The notes: generated by a model not told the origin, from the sequence alone. DNA of 28,841 nt from Saccoglossus kowalevskii (GCF_000003605.2 NW_003116949.1:449218-478058), one strand, 5' to 3'. Positions 9,162 through 19,740 are shown, numbered from the stretch's first letter. Numbers and translations: made by a program.

Positions 9162-10661
9162 ATGCATATGAGAAATGTCTGTGTGTTTGGCCTCTGCTTG
9201 AGTGGCATTTATTTGGTCATACTATTTAAACCGTTAACCTTCTCATCGGAAAATATACCAGTGTTGAAAATCTTTAAATCAAGCTTAACCTTGAACGATC
9301 TAAAGAAGAAGATGGAATTCGATCAAAGTAGGAAATGTTCATGTCCGGAGCCAGTCATTGGGCCCCTTGACATGGACACTCGTCAGAGACAGAAAAGAGA
9401 ATATTTGGAATGGGAAAGACAAGAAAACAAAATGGCCGCAGAACCAATAACACTATGTCCAGCTATGTCTCCGATACGATACCTGGGATCCGGAATAACT
9501 GTGGAGCCTCTACACGCTGTTCGCCTTGTGGGAATTGAGGTAGATTCTACGTTACAAATGAATGAAGAGGTTAGAGTAACGCTTACTTCCAGACATTCTC
9601 TAGGTCACATTTATATCGAACTTTGCAAAATAACAGATTCACTGCACATAGAGGGCAATAAAAGCGGTCACGTTTCAATACAAACAGGAAATATGGACGA
9701 TATGAATAGCGCCCTCTCACATCTAATCTACAATAGTAAATATCATCATATAAGGCAGAGAGATTACATTGACGTTTCCATGCATAATTTTCATATCGTC
9801 ATTAATATTCTGATCCAGAGAAGTCATGTACCCAGACTTTATGATCCAGGACCTTATAATGACATCAGTGGCAAAGTCACTGTTGTATCCAAGACATTTG
9901 AACGATATGAATGTGTTAAGAGACTTATTTCAAGTGTCAACACATTCTATCCGAACATAAACATAATAATTGCAGATGATTCTCGGAAAAAACAAAAACT
10001 TGATGGAAACAATTTGAAACATTTTCTGATGCCTTTTTTAGAAGGTTATAATGCAGGAAAGAATTTATTGGTCAGTCAGGTGCGCACAAAGTACTTCCTA
10101 TGGGTTGATGACGATTTTGTTTTTACCAATGATACCATCTCGGAACGCTTTGTAGAGAAGCTGGAATCCTCTACAGCTGAGTTAGACTTAGTGGCTGGAC
10201 TCATACTACATAAAGAAAAAGTTGTTGAAGATACAATTGAAGACCCATGGACTGAAGCTCATTATGCCAAAGGAAACGGTAGTGGTTGTCTCATTAGAAG
10301 AAGAACTCCAGTTGTAACACTCAAAGAATTTCCGAATTGTAAACTGAAAGACATGGTTATAAACTTCTTCATGGCAAAGACTGAGGCAGTTCGAAAGGTG
10401 GGGTTTGATTTAACGTTTGAAAGATTTGCCCATCGAGAGTTTTTTGTAGATGCCCTGGGCTATTTACGAATCGCTCAATGTGACGATGTCATCATCCTGC
10501 ACAGACGAGAAAATACACATTCGTATAGTGTCACTAGGCATATGAAACACGACAGGGAAGGTGTAGCACGTTATGCAAAAAGTATATTATTTAAAAATAA
10601 TCTCCAGTGCTTTCAGTCCTGGGAAAAGATTTTTGTTCGATCGATGGATAATACTGAATAA
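9162..10661 (+). CDS. B4GALNT1-like: Beta-1,4-N-acetylgalactosaminyltransferase-like (GT12), gene 2
   Basis: Predicted 499-residue type II Golgi glycosyltransferase. Seen: a short tail, an anchor at about residues 6-22 (VCVFGLCLSGIYLVILF), and a stem with the cysteine pair KCSC (C59, C61) and QKREYLEWERQENK (77-90). SPIRYLGSGITVEPL is at 103-117 and the catalytic domain begins about 238. ADDS is at 271-274, the metal-binding DDD of FLWVDDDFVF at 316-318, NFFMAKTEAVRKVGF at 401-415 and FAHREFF at 422-428. The ATG at 9162 was chosen because the intron acceptor ends at 9146; upstream in-frame codons (TTG at 9132) are intronic. Compared with gene 3 it is almost identical over residues 128-263 but different at 351-370. 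The family transfers GalNAc from UDP-GalNAc; the acceptor here is unknown. Confidence 0.92.
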   Translation: MHMRNVCVFGLCLSGIYLVILFKPLTFSSENIPVLKIFKSSLTLNDLKKKMEFDQSRKCSCPEPVIGPLDMDTRQRQKREYLEWERQENKMAAEPITLCPAMSPIRYLGSGITVEPLHAVRLVGIEVDSTLQMNEEVRVTLTSRHSLGHIYIELCKITDSLHIEGNKSGHVSIQTGNMDDMNSALSHLIYNSKYHHIRQRDYIDVSMHNFHIVINILIQRSHVPRLYDPGPYNDISGKVTVVSKTFERYECVKRLISSVNTFYPNINIIIADDSRKKQKLDGNNLKHFLMPFLEGYNAGKNLLVSQVRTKYFLWVDDDFVFTNDTISERFVEKLESSTAELDLVAGLILHKEKVVEDTIEDPWTEAHYAKGNGSGCLIRRRTPVVTLKEFPNCKLKDMVINFFMAKTEAVRKVGFDLTFERFAHREFFVDALGYLRIAQCDDVIILHRRENTHSYSVTRHMKHDREGVARYAKSILFKNNLQCFQSWEKIFVRSMDNTE

Positions 10662-12011
10662 CCAGCACCACATACAAAATGCATTGAATGTCTAATTGTG
10701 TCGTATAGACTCCTTGTGTATAGTTTGCTCAATCATGTTAATTGTTGATTCACTCAACCTGAGGGTCAAACACTTAACCACTTAAACCAAGTTCAAGGCA
10801 CCCTAGCCTCGTAAATGCTAGATATAATAATACAGACACGTATTGTGTTCGAAGATCATCGAATCCATCTGTGGTCACATGTCAGACTTCAGTCTACAAT
10901 TGTACATTTTTGACCTTACCCTTCGAATTGGTGATACTGAATTGATTCCATAAATGACAGGATAATCATCTTAGTGTTGCCCGACCTCTTAAGTAGATCA
11001 AGAGGAATGCGTCATATTAAGAATAGTTCTATAATCCCAGTTTTATAAGGGTAGTGTATTGCTTATTTGTTTCAATTTTACGTAAATTGGTGGTATGTTT
11101 TTTGTTATATTTGTAACAATATTTATGCACATATTCTGGGATGTACTACCGAATGGAGACATAAACTGGGTAAAACTATTGATATATTTACAATTTTATA
11201 TCGTTTTGTATATTTCTTCAAGCCGATATTTTCCAATCGTCTACCCCGACGTTTGCTGTCAGTTGGCCAGTCGGTTAATTTGAACGATCACGTGTACATC
11301 TGTAATACTTTAAATCGCACACAAACAAGAGTACATGGTGATGTGTTATTGTAATTGGCCATTTCATTAAAACTGTACATGCAATCGATAGTCGTTACGG
11401 TGCTGCCGCACAGAACTGCATTATATTTGAAAAATCTACTTAGTATATTACAATACCCCGTAAATAATTGCATCCAGTTAAAATGGTTTAGAGAAATTGT
11501 TGTATATTTGTCAAATACGGTAAGCTCTTAGCTACTAAACCGGGAGATACGCGACAACGTTAGTATATAATGTGCGACTCCGCCCGCGTCAGAACATTTA
11601 GTTTCAAAGTTAGTAAAATAGTACCATCATTTATTCAATCAAATACAAACAATTCCTACTAGAAAATAATCACCCGGTATTTTTTTTTTGGGGGGGGGGG
11701 AGGATTTGTACAAGAAGGGACAAGTAGTAGAACTATATAAAACAGCTGAGACATCTGGATTAATGGTTGAGGAAAATAAGTTGAAAATTAACTGAAACGC
11801 ACGTGTTCAGCTGCTGCATAAATATGAGCGTGACAATAAATACAAATATATATATATAAACAAAATGTGTATGTTCAAAGGTAGGCACGTGTAACACTTG
11901 TATTTGAGGGAATTGTTTAATCTAATATCAGAGAAGTGTAAAAACGGAGAAGCGTACAAATTATGGTCGAGATGCTGTCCTTTCCATTAATTAGTTAAAT
12001 TCAGATATGTA
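10662..12011 (+). other. 3' flank of gene 2, duplicated behind gene 3
   Basis: No gene is supported. Several stretches match the sequence behind gene 3: 11098-11150 versus 19203-19275 (TTTTTGTTAT... AACAATATTTATGCA), 11370-11425 versus 19355-19405 (ACATGCA... CGGTGCTGCCGCACAGAACTG), and CAATTCCTACTAGAAA near 11650 versus 19613. The tandem duplication of genes 2 and 3 therefore included at least 1 kb of 3' flank. A T-run followed by a G-run (about 11681-11701) is a simple-sequence tract. No clear AATAAA lies close behind the stop. Confidence 0.55.
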
Positions 12012-12636
12012 TCCAGAATATTATGGGCAGTGCTAGAAAATAGTTTTGTGTGAAGCATCCATACGCTTGCATTGTAAATTACTCTTCGAACATTAACATT
12101 AAGTAACATCGGGAAAACAAGAAAATGAAAAGGTTAAACACTTAATATGCGAATAGATTGAGATCTCATTGAGAGTCACAAAACTATTTTGTTCCCCTGA
12201 AATTGCGCATAATATAATGTTCATTTCGAATTTCATAATTCGTTACATAGCTCATTTGAACAGTAAATGGAGAAAAATAAGTATCGCGGCGCGGTTTTCA
12301 ACGATATCTCGGTTGACATTTGCTTTCTACAGCATATTGCCTCATATTTTTGATTGTTTGAAAATGTTCTAGGTCAATGCGATTGTTAGGGTACTTAGTT
12401 TCTTGTCTATATTGTTTCGATCAAAGCTGGGACAGTACTTGACTAAAAACACTCGTCCTAGAACTGTATATTCACTGATATTATACAGTCACAATTATTC
12501 ACGACATTTTGGGTTTGAAGCAAAGTTCATTGGAATTGCCTTCACAGCAAACCACCTACGCGCATTACCTAGCAATAGATTGAACCACAACTGTTCAGTC
12601 AGGATTATATCAAGTGAAGTGAACGCAACAATTTGA
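12012..12636 (+). pseudogene. Orphan copy of the glycosyltransferase upstream block
   Basis: This block aligns by eye with the minus strand of 5490-4990 upstream of gene 1. Shared landmarks in order are CATCCATA-GCTTG, ACATCGG-AAAAC, TTTTCAACGATATCTC, TTTGCTTTC, CACTCGTCCTAGAACTG, TATATTCACT and GCGCATTACCTAGCAAT. The gene 1 frame continues here with conserved FSTIS and KNTRPRTVYSLI but is broken by TAG near 12370. No donor site and no glycosyltransferase exon follow in this orientation before the gene 3 locus. It is best read as the head of a further gene copy whose body has been lost. Confidence 0.6.
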
Positions 12637-14565
12637 TGTAAAACCACTTGGTCGTTCGAGTGAAAAAAAATCATTTAAAAATAAAACTTATGATCCCACA
12701 ATCCTTATTGGTATCACTGACACTATTAAACACCCGGGAAAGCATGCTCTTTATTGCAGACCGCATTCATAGGTTATTCGAGGTGAACACGTCTGCCGTG
12801 GATTATCTCAATTGTTTCAGGTAGAATGCTAATCGCGAGTGTTAATCGAAACAACGGCCTACACGAGTTCAGGGCCTCCACACCATTTCATTTGTATTGT
12901 TATAATTCTCGCAGTGAGGAACATTTAGAGAAATACTGCAAAGTGTTTACTAATCCTTTCTTGTATTTGTCACAGTTCTAGAATACAAGTGTCGTTCACA
13001 TTCACGTAATTGCGGCAACTCATCAGATCGGTATAACTCTGGCCACTATAATCATGATTTAAACTACCAGCGCCAAGACCAAAATTAGGACTGACATCTC
13101 GCGATAACAAAAATGAATAAATTTCAATAAATTAATTAATTGAATTAAAAATAATGGGACATACGATACTGTGTGTTTGGATTCTGGGACTGCTATTTCA
13201 TATATAAATGACTCACTTTTTACTCAAATGTCAACATCAAACAACGTCATCGTTAACATCACAATATTTTACTGCAAATGGCGGCGGCTTAACAGTCCAT
13301 GGTGTAGTACATCTGGCTACGTACACAGGAAACTAGAAAGTCAAGCTTAATCTGCATATTAACCCAAAATTAAAAATAAACTGTCATAGACTTCTTGGTA
13401 AAAATGATTAAATTGGATTCTGGCGATTTTTTTTGTCGGTCACTGAATATTTTATTATTTCATTTGCACTGTTACCCTGGAATCTAAACTGCGAAACAAT
13501 TTATTAAGAATTACATTTCCACTTGATAACTCTGATCAGCCCATTTTTGTAAGACGTAAAACCTAACTAGAGAAATGTTACTATCGTCATTCGATGCCAA
13601 ATAGTCAATTTAAATTTACCACTAGATAATTGTAATTTTATGGCACAATCACGGTGAAAAAATACCCAACAACAACACTTTTTGTTCCAAATCAACTTAT
13701 TTGATTTGTAGCTTAACACTACTCAAAAAGACCGATTAGAACTTTTAGATACTATCCTGAATATTATCGACGCATCTATAGAATGGTTATCGTGATTTAT
13801 TCCATCATTGAATTCAAGCTGATACCAAGCAAGTAACATGCAGCAATATCGTATCAGTCCCGATTCGAGAGAAATATTGAAAACACAAATCCACGAAATG
13901 TTCGTTCATCCAATCATCAGTGAATAAGTGGGTCTAATCCAATTTTTAATGCACCTACCAACACAATGTACAAATATCGATGCACATTTTCCCAAAATAG
14001 CCTTAATTGTCGTCACTGGTCCAACCCCTAATCATCTCTTCCAAAATGTCAGTTGTATTCTAGTGAGATGGATATATTACCTGAATCAATTGAAAGTATA
14101 ACGTGTTGCTAATTACCCCAATTTTCTGCTTAAACCTAACAAAATGAGCATCGCCCTATTTGGCTGGTTCGGCATATTATGATTTGCCTTGGCCCACGTG
14201 TTTATAGTAGCTAACGTCTCTTTCTCAAATACGTTTTAATTATAGAATAGCATAGTTGAAAAGATAGTGTGCTGTGAACGCTTTTATCTATTTTGGCAGC
14301 GGTGTCTAATTATTGATTATTCATTGTTAACAAATTCAATGAATAAACACTGTTTAATGTACATGCAATAAACAAGCGTTAGTACCGAATTATTTGTGAA
14401 TTTCACCCACTCAATATCATACTTTTTGTGCAAAATGTTCTATCCTTTCACACAGTTATTTCTATAATTTATTTGTTTTGAACCAAATAAACATAAATTT
14501 CCAATTGTCTACAGATCTTGATCATGTTTTAAAATAAATGAAAACAATTATGCAGAATTATATTC
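12637..14565. other. Intergenic stretch without recognised features
   Basis: AT-rich sequence with no open frame above about 60 codons and no recognisable element. Isolated bits (AATTAATTAATTGAATTAA near 13128) are simple. Nothing here matches the glycosyltransferase exons. Confidence 0.5.
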
Positions 14566-14850
14566 ATGAAAGGTGACAATTTGACATTTGTGTCCAAAGA
14601 GTTAAGGATAACTTCGTGTTTGGGACTACATGACACGGCTGTGTGGCCATCTCTCTATCAAATGCAATTTAAAGTGCAATTCTGGCGTCAACCAGGCTCG
14701 GTTGAACACAAGCATCTGCGAACCTTAACCAAGAATCCCCCAAAATCACAGTCGTTAGTGAATGAATCTGGACATAGTCGAATTGAACTTTTCATTGCTT
14801 CTGTGGCACACTCCAACAGGGTAAGGCTCGACCTTTTTAGGTGATTAGCG

Positions 14851-14920
14851 TAAAGTAGGATTTGAGCTTGGGACCATCGACCATGAGTCTGGTGCAGCAA
14901 CTACTATACTACCAGTGACA
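14851..14920 (-). mobile_element. tRNA-like sequence, probable SINE head
   Basis: The minus strand reads GTCACTGGTAGTATAGTAG, then TTGCTGCACCAGACTCATG, and TGGTCCCAAGCTCAAATCC. This resembles a tRNA D-arm with A box (TRGYNNARNNG-like) followed by a T-arm with B box (GGTTCRANTCC-like, here with substitutions). The acceptor ends do not pair, so it is not a working tRNA. Spacing fits a pol III type-2 promoter, as in tRNA-derived SINEs. The element body would lie at lower coordinates, perhaps across 14566-14850, where a frame of 92 codons on the plus strand has no recognised similarity. Confidence 0.4.
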
Positions 14921-15639
14921 GGCAGAAGATGTATTGCATCTGGCAAAACACTGGAATTGTCGTACATTCCAGTTGGTTAGCTGCAATGGGAAATGGACTC
15001 AGCAAAATAAATGCTCCATGATGCATTTTGGGAAATAGCTAAACATAGCCGTCTGCATGTTTACTTACGAACCATGAATTGAAGGATGGGGTAGATGAGA
15101 AAGGCCATACTAAAAGTATGCAAAAGCAAATGATAAAAATCTGTGCCATTGGAAGATGTAGACCGATATGGGAAAATTAAACGCTTGCTAATAATCAACG
15201 GTTACAAGCAGATTTGTGAGACTTGTATGCGGGAAAAACCGACATATCCCTGATAAATTAGATCAGTGCTAGTGTATTTGAGAGGGGCTTATATTGTTAT
15301 TTCATTCTGATCTCTCTGAAAACACATATTTTAAGGATTATATGCACATGGGTGTTCTATCTTAGTAATACATGTTTCGTACCACACACAATTCAACCTT
15401 GGGTATCAAATAAAATTGCCAAATACAGAAATCTAACACACACACACAAATAGTGACAACCATATAAACAGGCTTTAAGGTAGAATCTCTTCCTGGATTG
15501 TAAAACACATATTACGTATTACAGCACACTACGTGTTTCAAAATGGCGGTAGTAACAGTGTAATACACTTCACTCTGAATAAACAAATCATTACTGAGCA
15601 TAGGATAACAAAATAGATCATGCTTTGCAATTACACATA
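14921..15639. other. Intergenic stretch upstream of gene 3 locus
   Basis: No coding region was recognised. It contains a short (CA)n run near 15437-15448. Sequence from about 15480 on may belong to the duplicated upstream region of gene 3, but homology with the gene 2 side is clear only from about 15640. Confidence 0.4.
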
Positions 15640-16365
15640 ACGAACGTTTTACTGTGTAATATTCACAACAAATCAGATTTAACTTGTAAATACCATTTTA
15701 TTTGCACATATCGCACCATGACACCATGATCTATGGTTGTACATGTGCCATATAAACCATCTGCACATATCAATGTGCAGAGTATATAGCCATACCACAA
15801 TAAGTGTGAAATAAAGTTCAGAACAATAAGTGTGAAATAAAGTTCAGAACAATAAGTGTGAAATAAAGTTCAGAACAATAAGTGTGAAATAAAAATCAGA
15901 ACAATAAGTGTGAAATAAATTTCAGAACAATAAGTGTGAAATAAAGTTCAGAACAATAAGTGTGAAATAAAGTTCAGAACAATAAGTGTGAAACAAAGTT
16001 CAGAACAATTAGTGTGAAATAAAGTTCAGAACAATAAGTGTGAAATAAAGTTCAGAACAATAAGTGTGAAATAAAGTTCAGAACAATAAGTGTGAAATAA
16101 AGTGCAGAACAATAAATGTGAAATAAAGTGCAGAACAATAAGTGTGAAATAAAGTTCAGAACAATAAGTGTGAAATAAAGTTGAGAGGTATATATATATA
16201 TTGTATGACAGCTGATACAGTACGGATTATATCTATTATAGTGAAAACTGATGTGATCAGTATCGTTTTTTTTCTGTTACTCTCGATTGTCATGCTTAAT
16301 AAAAATTGTGAAGCACATCATCGAAAACGAGATTGCAGTTCATAATCACACTGTTTTCATATCAG
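15640..16365 (+). other. Presumed promoter and non-coding first exon of gene 3, enlarged by a minisatellite
   Basis: Homologous to 7228-7758 upstream of gene 2: ACTGTGTAATATTCACAA, CATATAAA-CATCTGCA, GGATTATATCTA, CGATTGTCATG, TTGTGAAGCAC and GTTTTCAT match in order. It ends at ATATCAG|GTAAGG (GT 16366-16367). It is about 200 bp longer than its counterpart because one short segment has become the 26-bp tandem array at 15799-16186. No long open frame on the gene strand. Confidence 0.5.
15799..16186. repeat. 26-bp minisatellite, 15 head-to-tail units
   Basis: Fourteen full units and one partial unit repeat with a strict 26-bp period and no indels. Unit starts run 15799, 15825, 15851 and so on to 16163. 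Each unit begins AATAAGTGTGAAATAAAG. Variants are single-base changes: unit 4 (AAATCAG), unit 5 (ATTTCAG), unit 8 (AACAAAG), unit 9 (AATTAGTG), units 12 and 13 (GTGCAG). Nearly every unit carries the hexamer AATAAA. A single-copy counterpart (ACAATGAGCGTGAAATAAAG) lies at about 7522-7541 in the gene 2 locus, so the array arose after the gene 2/gene 3 duplication. Confidence 0.97.
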
Positions 16366-17326
16366 GTAAGGTAAACTATAATTTTAAGAATATTGTAATC
16401 ATTCAATATAATGAGACATTTTCGACAAAGTAGTTTTTCTCAATAATAGATATGAATAGAGTGAGATATGGTGGGAATATAGAACAAACGACTAGAATAA
16501 TAGAATATGACAAATGCATTTATTAATTTCATTAAGTTTTCCTAGTTCTAAGTCTGAATATAATTTGTTCTTCTACGTGTCTACATTGCGTCTTGCTGCC
16601 GCTAACAACTCAACCCAAAGAAATGGGTATTTCTGAAACGCTATGCCCCTACAATTAAACGTATTGTTGCTGGGTAAATTCTGTGCCTAGTATATTGCAA
16701 ATGTTCAGCAAAGCGCCCCCCCCCCAAGCCGACGCACCGTGGATCAGCGTGACAATTACATACTAGGGAAGTTAGATTGTTCACACCTGACCAAATATTA
16801 GCAAAAGTACAAGGTATTTCAGTTCCAAAATAATACATATATATATTTCTATATTGCCATCACGTGTTAATACCACATAAGACACAGTTTTTATGGTATT
16901 GTTTTACAATAATACTTGCAAAACAGGTTGTTTCTTTTACATTTAGGTATAACTATTTAACAAGTCTCCCATTTTGTTCAAAAATTTACACATAAGAAAA
17001 TACTATGAAATTAATTTCAATTAAATTCAATTTATTCAATTAAATTAAATTCAATTCAATTCAATTAAATTCAATTAAATTCAGATAATGAACTATTAAA
17101 CTCGGGTAATAGTTAAATTAAGCTCAAATCAGAAATGTATGACAGGTATACACTAAATATGTTACGAATATATGCAATTCATATAAATCTACACATATAT
17201 GATCGATTTCAATATGTCCATACATTGGAATATACAAAGGAACAAGGTATTCAGCAATTATGTGAAAATATATTGTGATATTGTGATGCATGAAGTTTGA
17301 CATTATGCAGTCTTTTTTATTTCCAG
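16366..17326 (+). other. Predicted 5'-UTR intron of gene 3
   Basis: Donor TATCAG|GTAAGG at 16366 and acceptor TCTTTTTTATTTCCAG (AG 17325-17326) give about 961 bp. It aligns in part with the gene 2 intron but is shorter. It contains a C-run (about 16707-16716) and the ATTCA-type microsatellite near the acceptor side. Confidence 0.65.
17006..17086. repeat. AT-rich microsatellite (ATTCA/ATTAA)n
   Basis: Runs of TTCAATTAAATTCAATT-type sequence with imperfect 5-bp and 10-bp periodicity, inside the predicted intron of gene 3. It has no counterpart in the gene 2 intron, so it expanded after duplication. Confidence 0.85.
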
Positions 17327-17341
17327 TCATATCATATTGCC

Positions 17342-18850
17342 ATGCATATACGTACAAGAGATGTCATACTCTGTGTGGTTGGCCTCTTTTTGAGTAGCAT
17401 TCATTTGGTCATACTATTTAAACCGTTCACCTCCTCGTCGCCAAATATACCAGTTTTGAAAAACTTTAAATCAATCTTAACCATGAACGATCTAAAGGAG
17501 AAGATGGAATTCGATCAAAGTAGGAAATGTTCATGTCCGGAGCCAGTCATTGGGCCCCTTGACATGAACAATCGTCAGAGACAGAAAAGGGAATATTTGG
17601 AATGGGAAAGACAAGAAAACAAAATGGCGGAACCAATAACACTGTGTTCAGCTATGTCCCCAATACGATACCTGGGATCTGGAATAACTGTGGAGCCTCT
17701 ACACGTTGTTCGCCTTGTGGGAATTGAGGTAGATTCTACGTTACAAATGAATAAAGAGGTTAGAGTAACGCTTACTTCCAGACATTCTCTAGGTCACATT
17801 TATATCGAACTTTGCAAAATAACAGATTCACTGCACATAGAGGGCAATAAAAGTGGTCACGTTTCAATACAAACAGGAAATATGGACGATATGAATAGCG
17901 CCCTCTCACATCTAATCTACAATAGTAAATATCATCATATAAGGCAGAGAGATTACATTGACGTTTCCATGCATAATTTTCATATCGTCATTAATATTCT
18001 GATCCAGAGAAGTCATGTACCCAGACTTTATGATCCAGGACCTTATAATGACATCAGTGGGAAAGTCACTGTTGTATCCAAGACATTTGAACGGTATGAA
18101 TGTGTTAAGAGACTTATTTCAAGTGTCAACACATTCTATCCCAACGTAACAATACTAGTTGCAGATGATTCTCGGGAAAAACAAAAACTTGATGGAAACA
18201 ATTTGAAACATTTTCTGATGCCTTTTTTAGAAGGTTATAATGCAGGAAAGAATTTATTGGTCAGTCAGGTGCGCACAAAGTACTTCCTATGGGTTGATGA
18301 CGATTTTGTTTTTACCAATGATACCATCTTGGAACGCTTTGTAGAGAAGCTGGAATCCTCTACAGCTGAGTTAGACTTAGTGGCTGGACTCATATTACAT
18401 CACGGTAATGTTGTTGAAGACTTTAGTGAAAAAGCATGGACCGACGTTGCGTATGCTAGAGGAAACGGCAGTGGGTGTCTCATTAGAAGAAGAACTCCAG
18501 TTGTAACACTCAAAGAATTTCCGAATTGTAAACTGAAAGACATGGTTATAAATTTCTTCATGGCAAAGACAGAGGCAGTTCGAAAGGTCGGGTTTGATTT
18601 AACGTTTGAAAGATTTGCTCATCGAGAGTTTTTTGTAGATGCTCTCGGTTTTTTACGAATCGCTCAATGTGATGATGTCATCATCCTGCACAGACGAGAA
18701 AATTCACATCGGTATAGTGTTACTAGGTATATGAAACGTGACAGACAAGGTGTTACACGATATGCAAAACGTATACTGTTTAAAAATAATCTTCAGTGCT
18801 TTCAGTCCTGGGAAAAGATTTTTGTTCAAGCCAAGAACAATATTAAATAA
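17342..18850 (+). CDS. B4GALNT1-like: Beta-1,4-N-acetylgalactosaminyltransferase-like (GT12), gene 3
   Basis: Predicted 502-residue type II Golgi glycosyltransferase and the closest relative of gene 2. Seen: a basic N-terminal tail (MHIRTRD), an anchor at about residues 8-26, and a stem with KCSC (C63, C65 region) and QKREYLEWERQENK. SPIRYLGSGITVEPL is conserved. ADDS is at 274-277 and the metal-binding DDD in FLWVDDDFVF at 319-321; NFFMAKTEAVRKVGF and FAHREFFVDALGF follow. The ATG at 17342 lies 15 nt after the acceptor; upstream in-frame codons are intronic. Differences from gene 2 cluster in the N-terminal 50 residues, in the loop LHHGNVVEDFSEKAW (about 353-367), and near the C-terminus. 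No frameshift or lost catalytic residue is seen. GT12 membership is firm; donor and acceptor are inferred from the family. Confidence 0.92.
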   Translation: MHIRTRDVILCVVGLFLSSIHLVILFKPFTSSSPNIPVLKNFKSILTMNDLKEKMEFDQSRKCSCPEPVIGPLDMNNRQRQKREYLEWERQENKMAEPITLCSAMSPIRYLGSGITVEPLHVVRLVGIEVDSTLQMNKEVRVTLTSRHSLGHIYIELCKITDSLHIEGNKSGHVSIQTGNMDDMNSALSHLIYNSKYHHIRQRDYIDVSMHNFHIVINILIQRSHVPRLYDPGPYNDISGKVTVVSKTFERYECVKRLISSVNTFYPNVTILVADDSREKQKLDGNNLKHFLMPFLEGYNAGKNLLVSQVRTKYFLWVDDDFVFTNDTILERFVEKLESSTAELDLVAGLILHHGNVVEDFSEKAWTDVAYARGNGSGCLIRRRTPVVTLKEFPNCKLKDMVINFFMAKTEAVRKVGFDLTFERFAHREFFVDALGFLRIAQCDDVIILHRRENSHRYSVTRYMKRDRQGVTRYAKRILFKNNLQCFQSWEKIFVQAKNNIK

Positions 18851-19740
18851 CAAGTAACACAACAGATTTATTCGACCTGAAGGTCAACATATTTATTTGA
18901 GTGCTGCGGAACCAAGTTCAATATATATATTACAATTTTAGATATTTACTATTCTAATTATACAGATGGGTAATGTCAAATCAAATTTATATATGGTCTC
19001 ATGCAGAACCTTAATATAGAGTTTTGACTTCACGTTTTCTAATTAGTAACAATAAATTGATTCCAGAAAAGTCTGATAAATCACACACCTTATTGTAGAC
19101 CGCCCTCTTAGGTAGACCGAGGAAAGCGTAGGCTGTCTTTTGGGAATAATCTTACTTGTATAAGGGGTGTATACATGTTTTTTATCTTTTAATGTTAGGT
19201 GAATTGATGTTTTTATCTTTGTTTTTAATTTAATCGAATGTATAACAGTATTTATGCAAACATGTGGAACGAACTACAAAATGTAGATATGTACCGGGTT
19301 ACATTATCGATGTAATAATGACAAACAGGATTACATGTGCTATTGTAGATATCTGTAAACCTATACATGCATTCGGTGCGGTGCTACCTAACAGAACTGT
19401 GATCAATTTAAAATAATTGCACAATTATACTTTATAGATAAATGCATCAAGTTTAAATGCTGAACACATACATTCTCTTAAATTGGGGTAAATATTAATA
19501 AACAACTCTCACATTCTGATCTACTCTGCCAGGAAATTTGTGACAGCGTTTGAGTATATATTGTTCCAAACTTAGTATAACCGTTACATCCCTGATTCGA
19601 TGAAAAATATAATAATTCCTACTAGAAATTATGCTCGGGACCCATTGTCTTCTCACTTCTGTATTCCCTTTCTTTTGTGCCTCAGAAGCATACAATTGCT
19701 TATACAAGTCACCCATTCTCTATAATTTCATACTCATTCG
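18851..19740 (+). other. 3' flank of gene 3
   Basis: Homologous in patches to the 3' flank of gene 2. It includes AATAAA at 19051-19056, 200 bp behind the stop, which is a plausible polyadenylation signal. No further gene is supported; a minus-strand frame of 73 codons (19716-19495) has no recognised features. Confidence 0.45.

Noticed and set aside
11681-11702. T-run followed by a G-run, possible switch or quadruplex site
   Set aside because: A simple-sequence tract, possibly also prone to sequencing error; no context links it to a function.
14566-14844. 92-codon plus-strand frame
   Set aside because: No recognised similarity, and it overlaps a likely SINE; open length can occur by chance.
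14851-14920. Functional tRNA gene
   Set aside because: Acceptor strands do not pair and the B box has substitutions; a SINE head or tRNA pseudogene fits better.
15799-16186. CRISPR array
   Set aside because: Units are contiguous 26-bp tandem copies with no spacers, in an animal genome.
16707-16716. C-run in the gene 3 intron
   Set aside because: Simple homopolymer without further structure.
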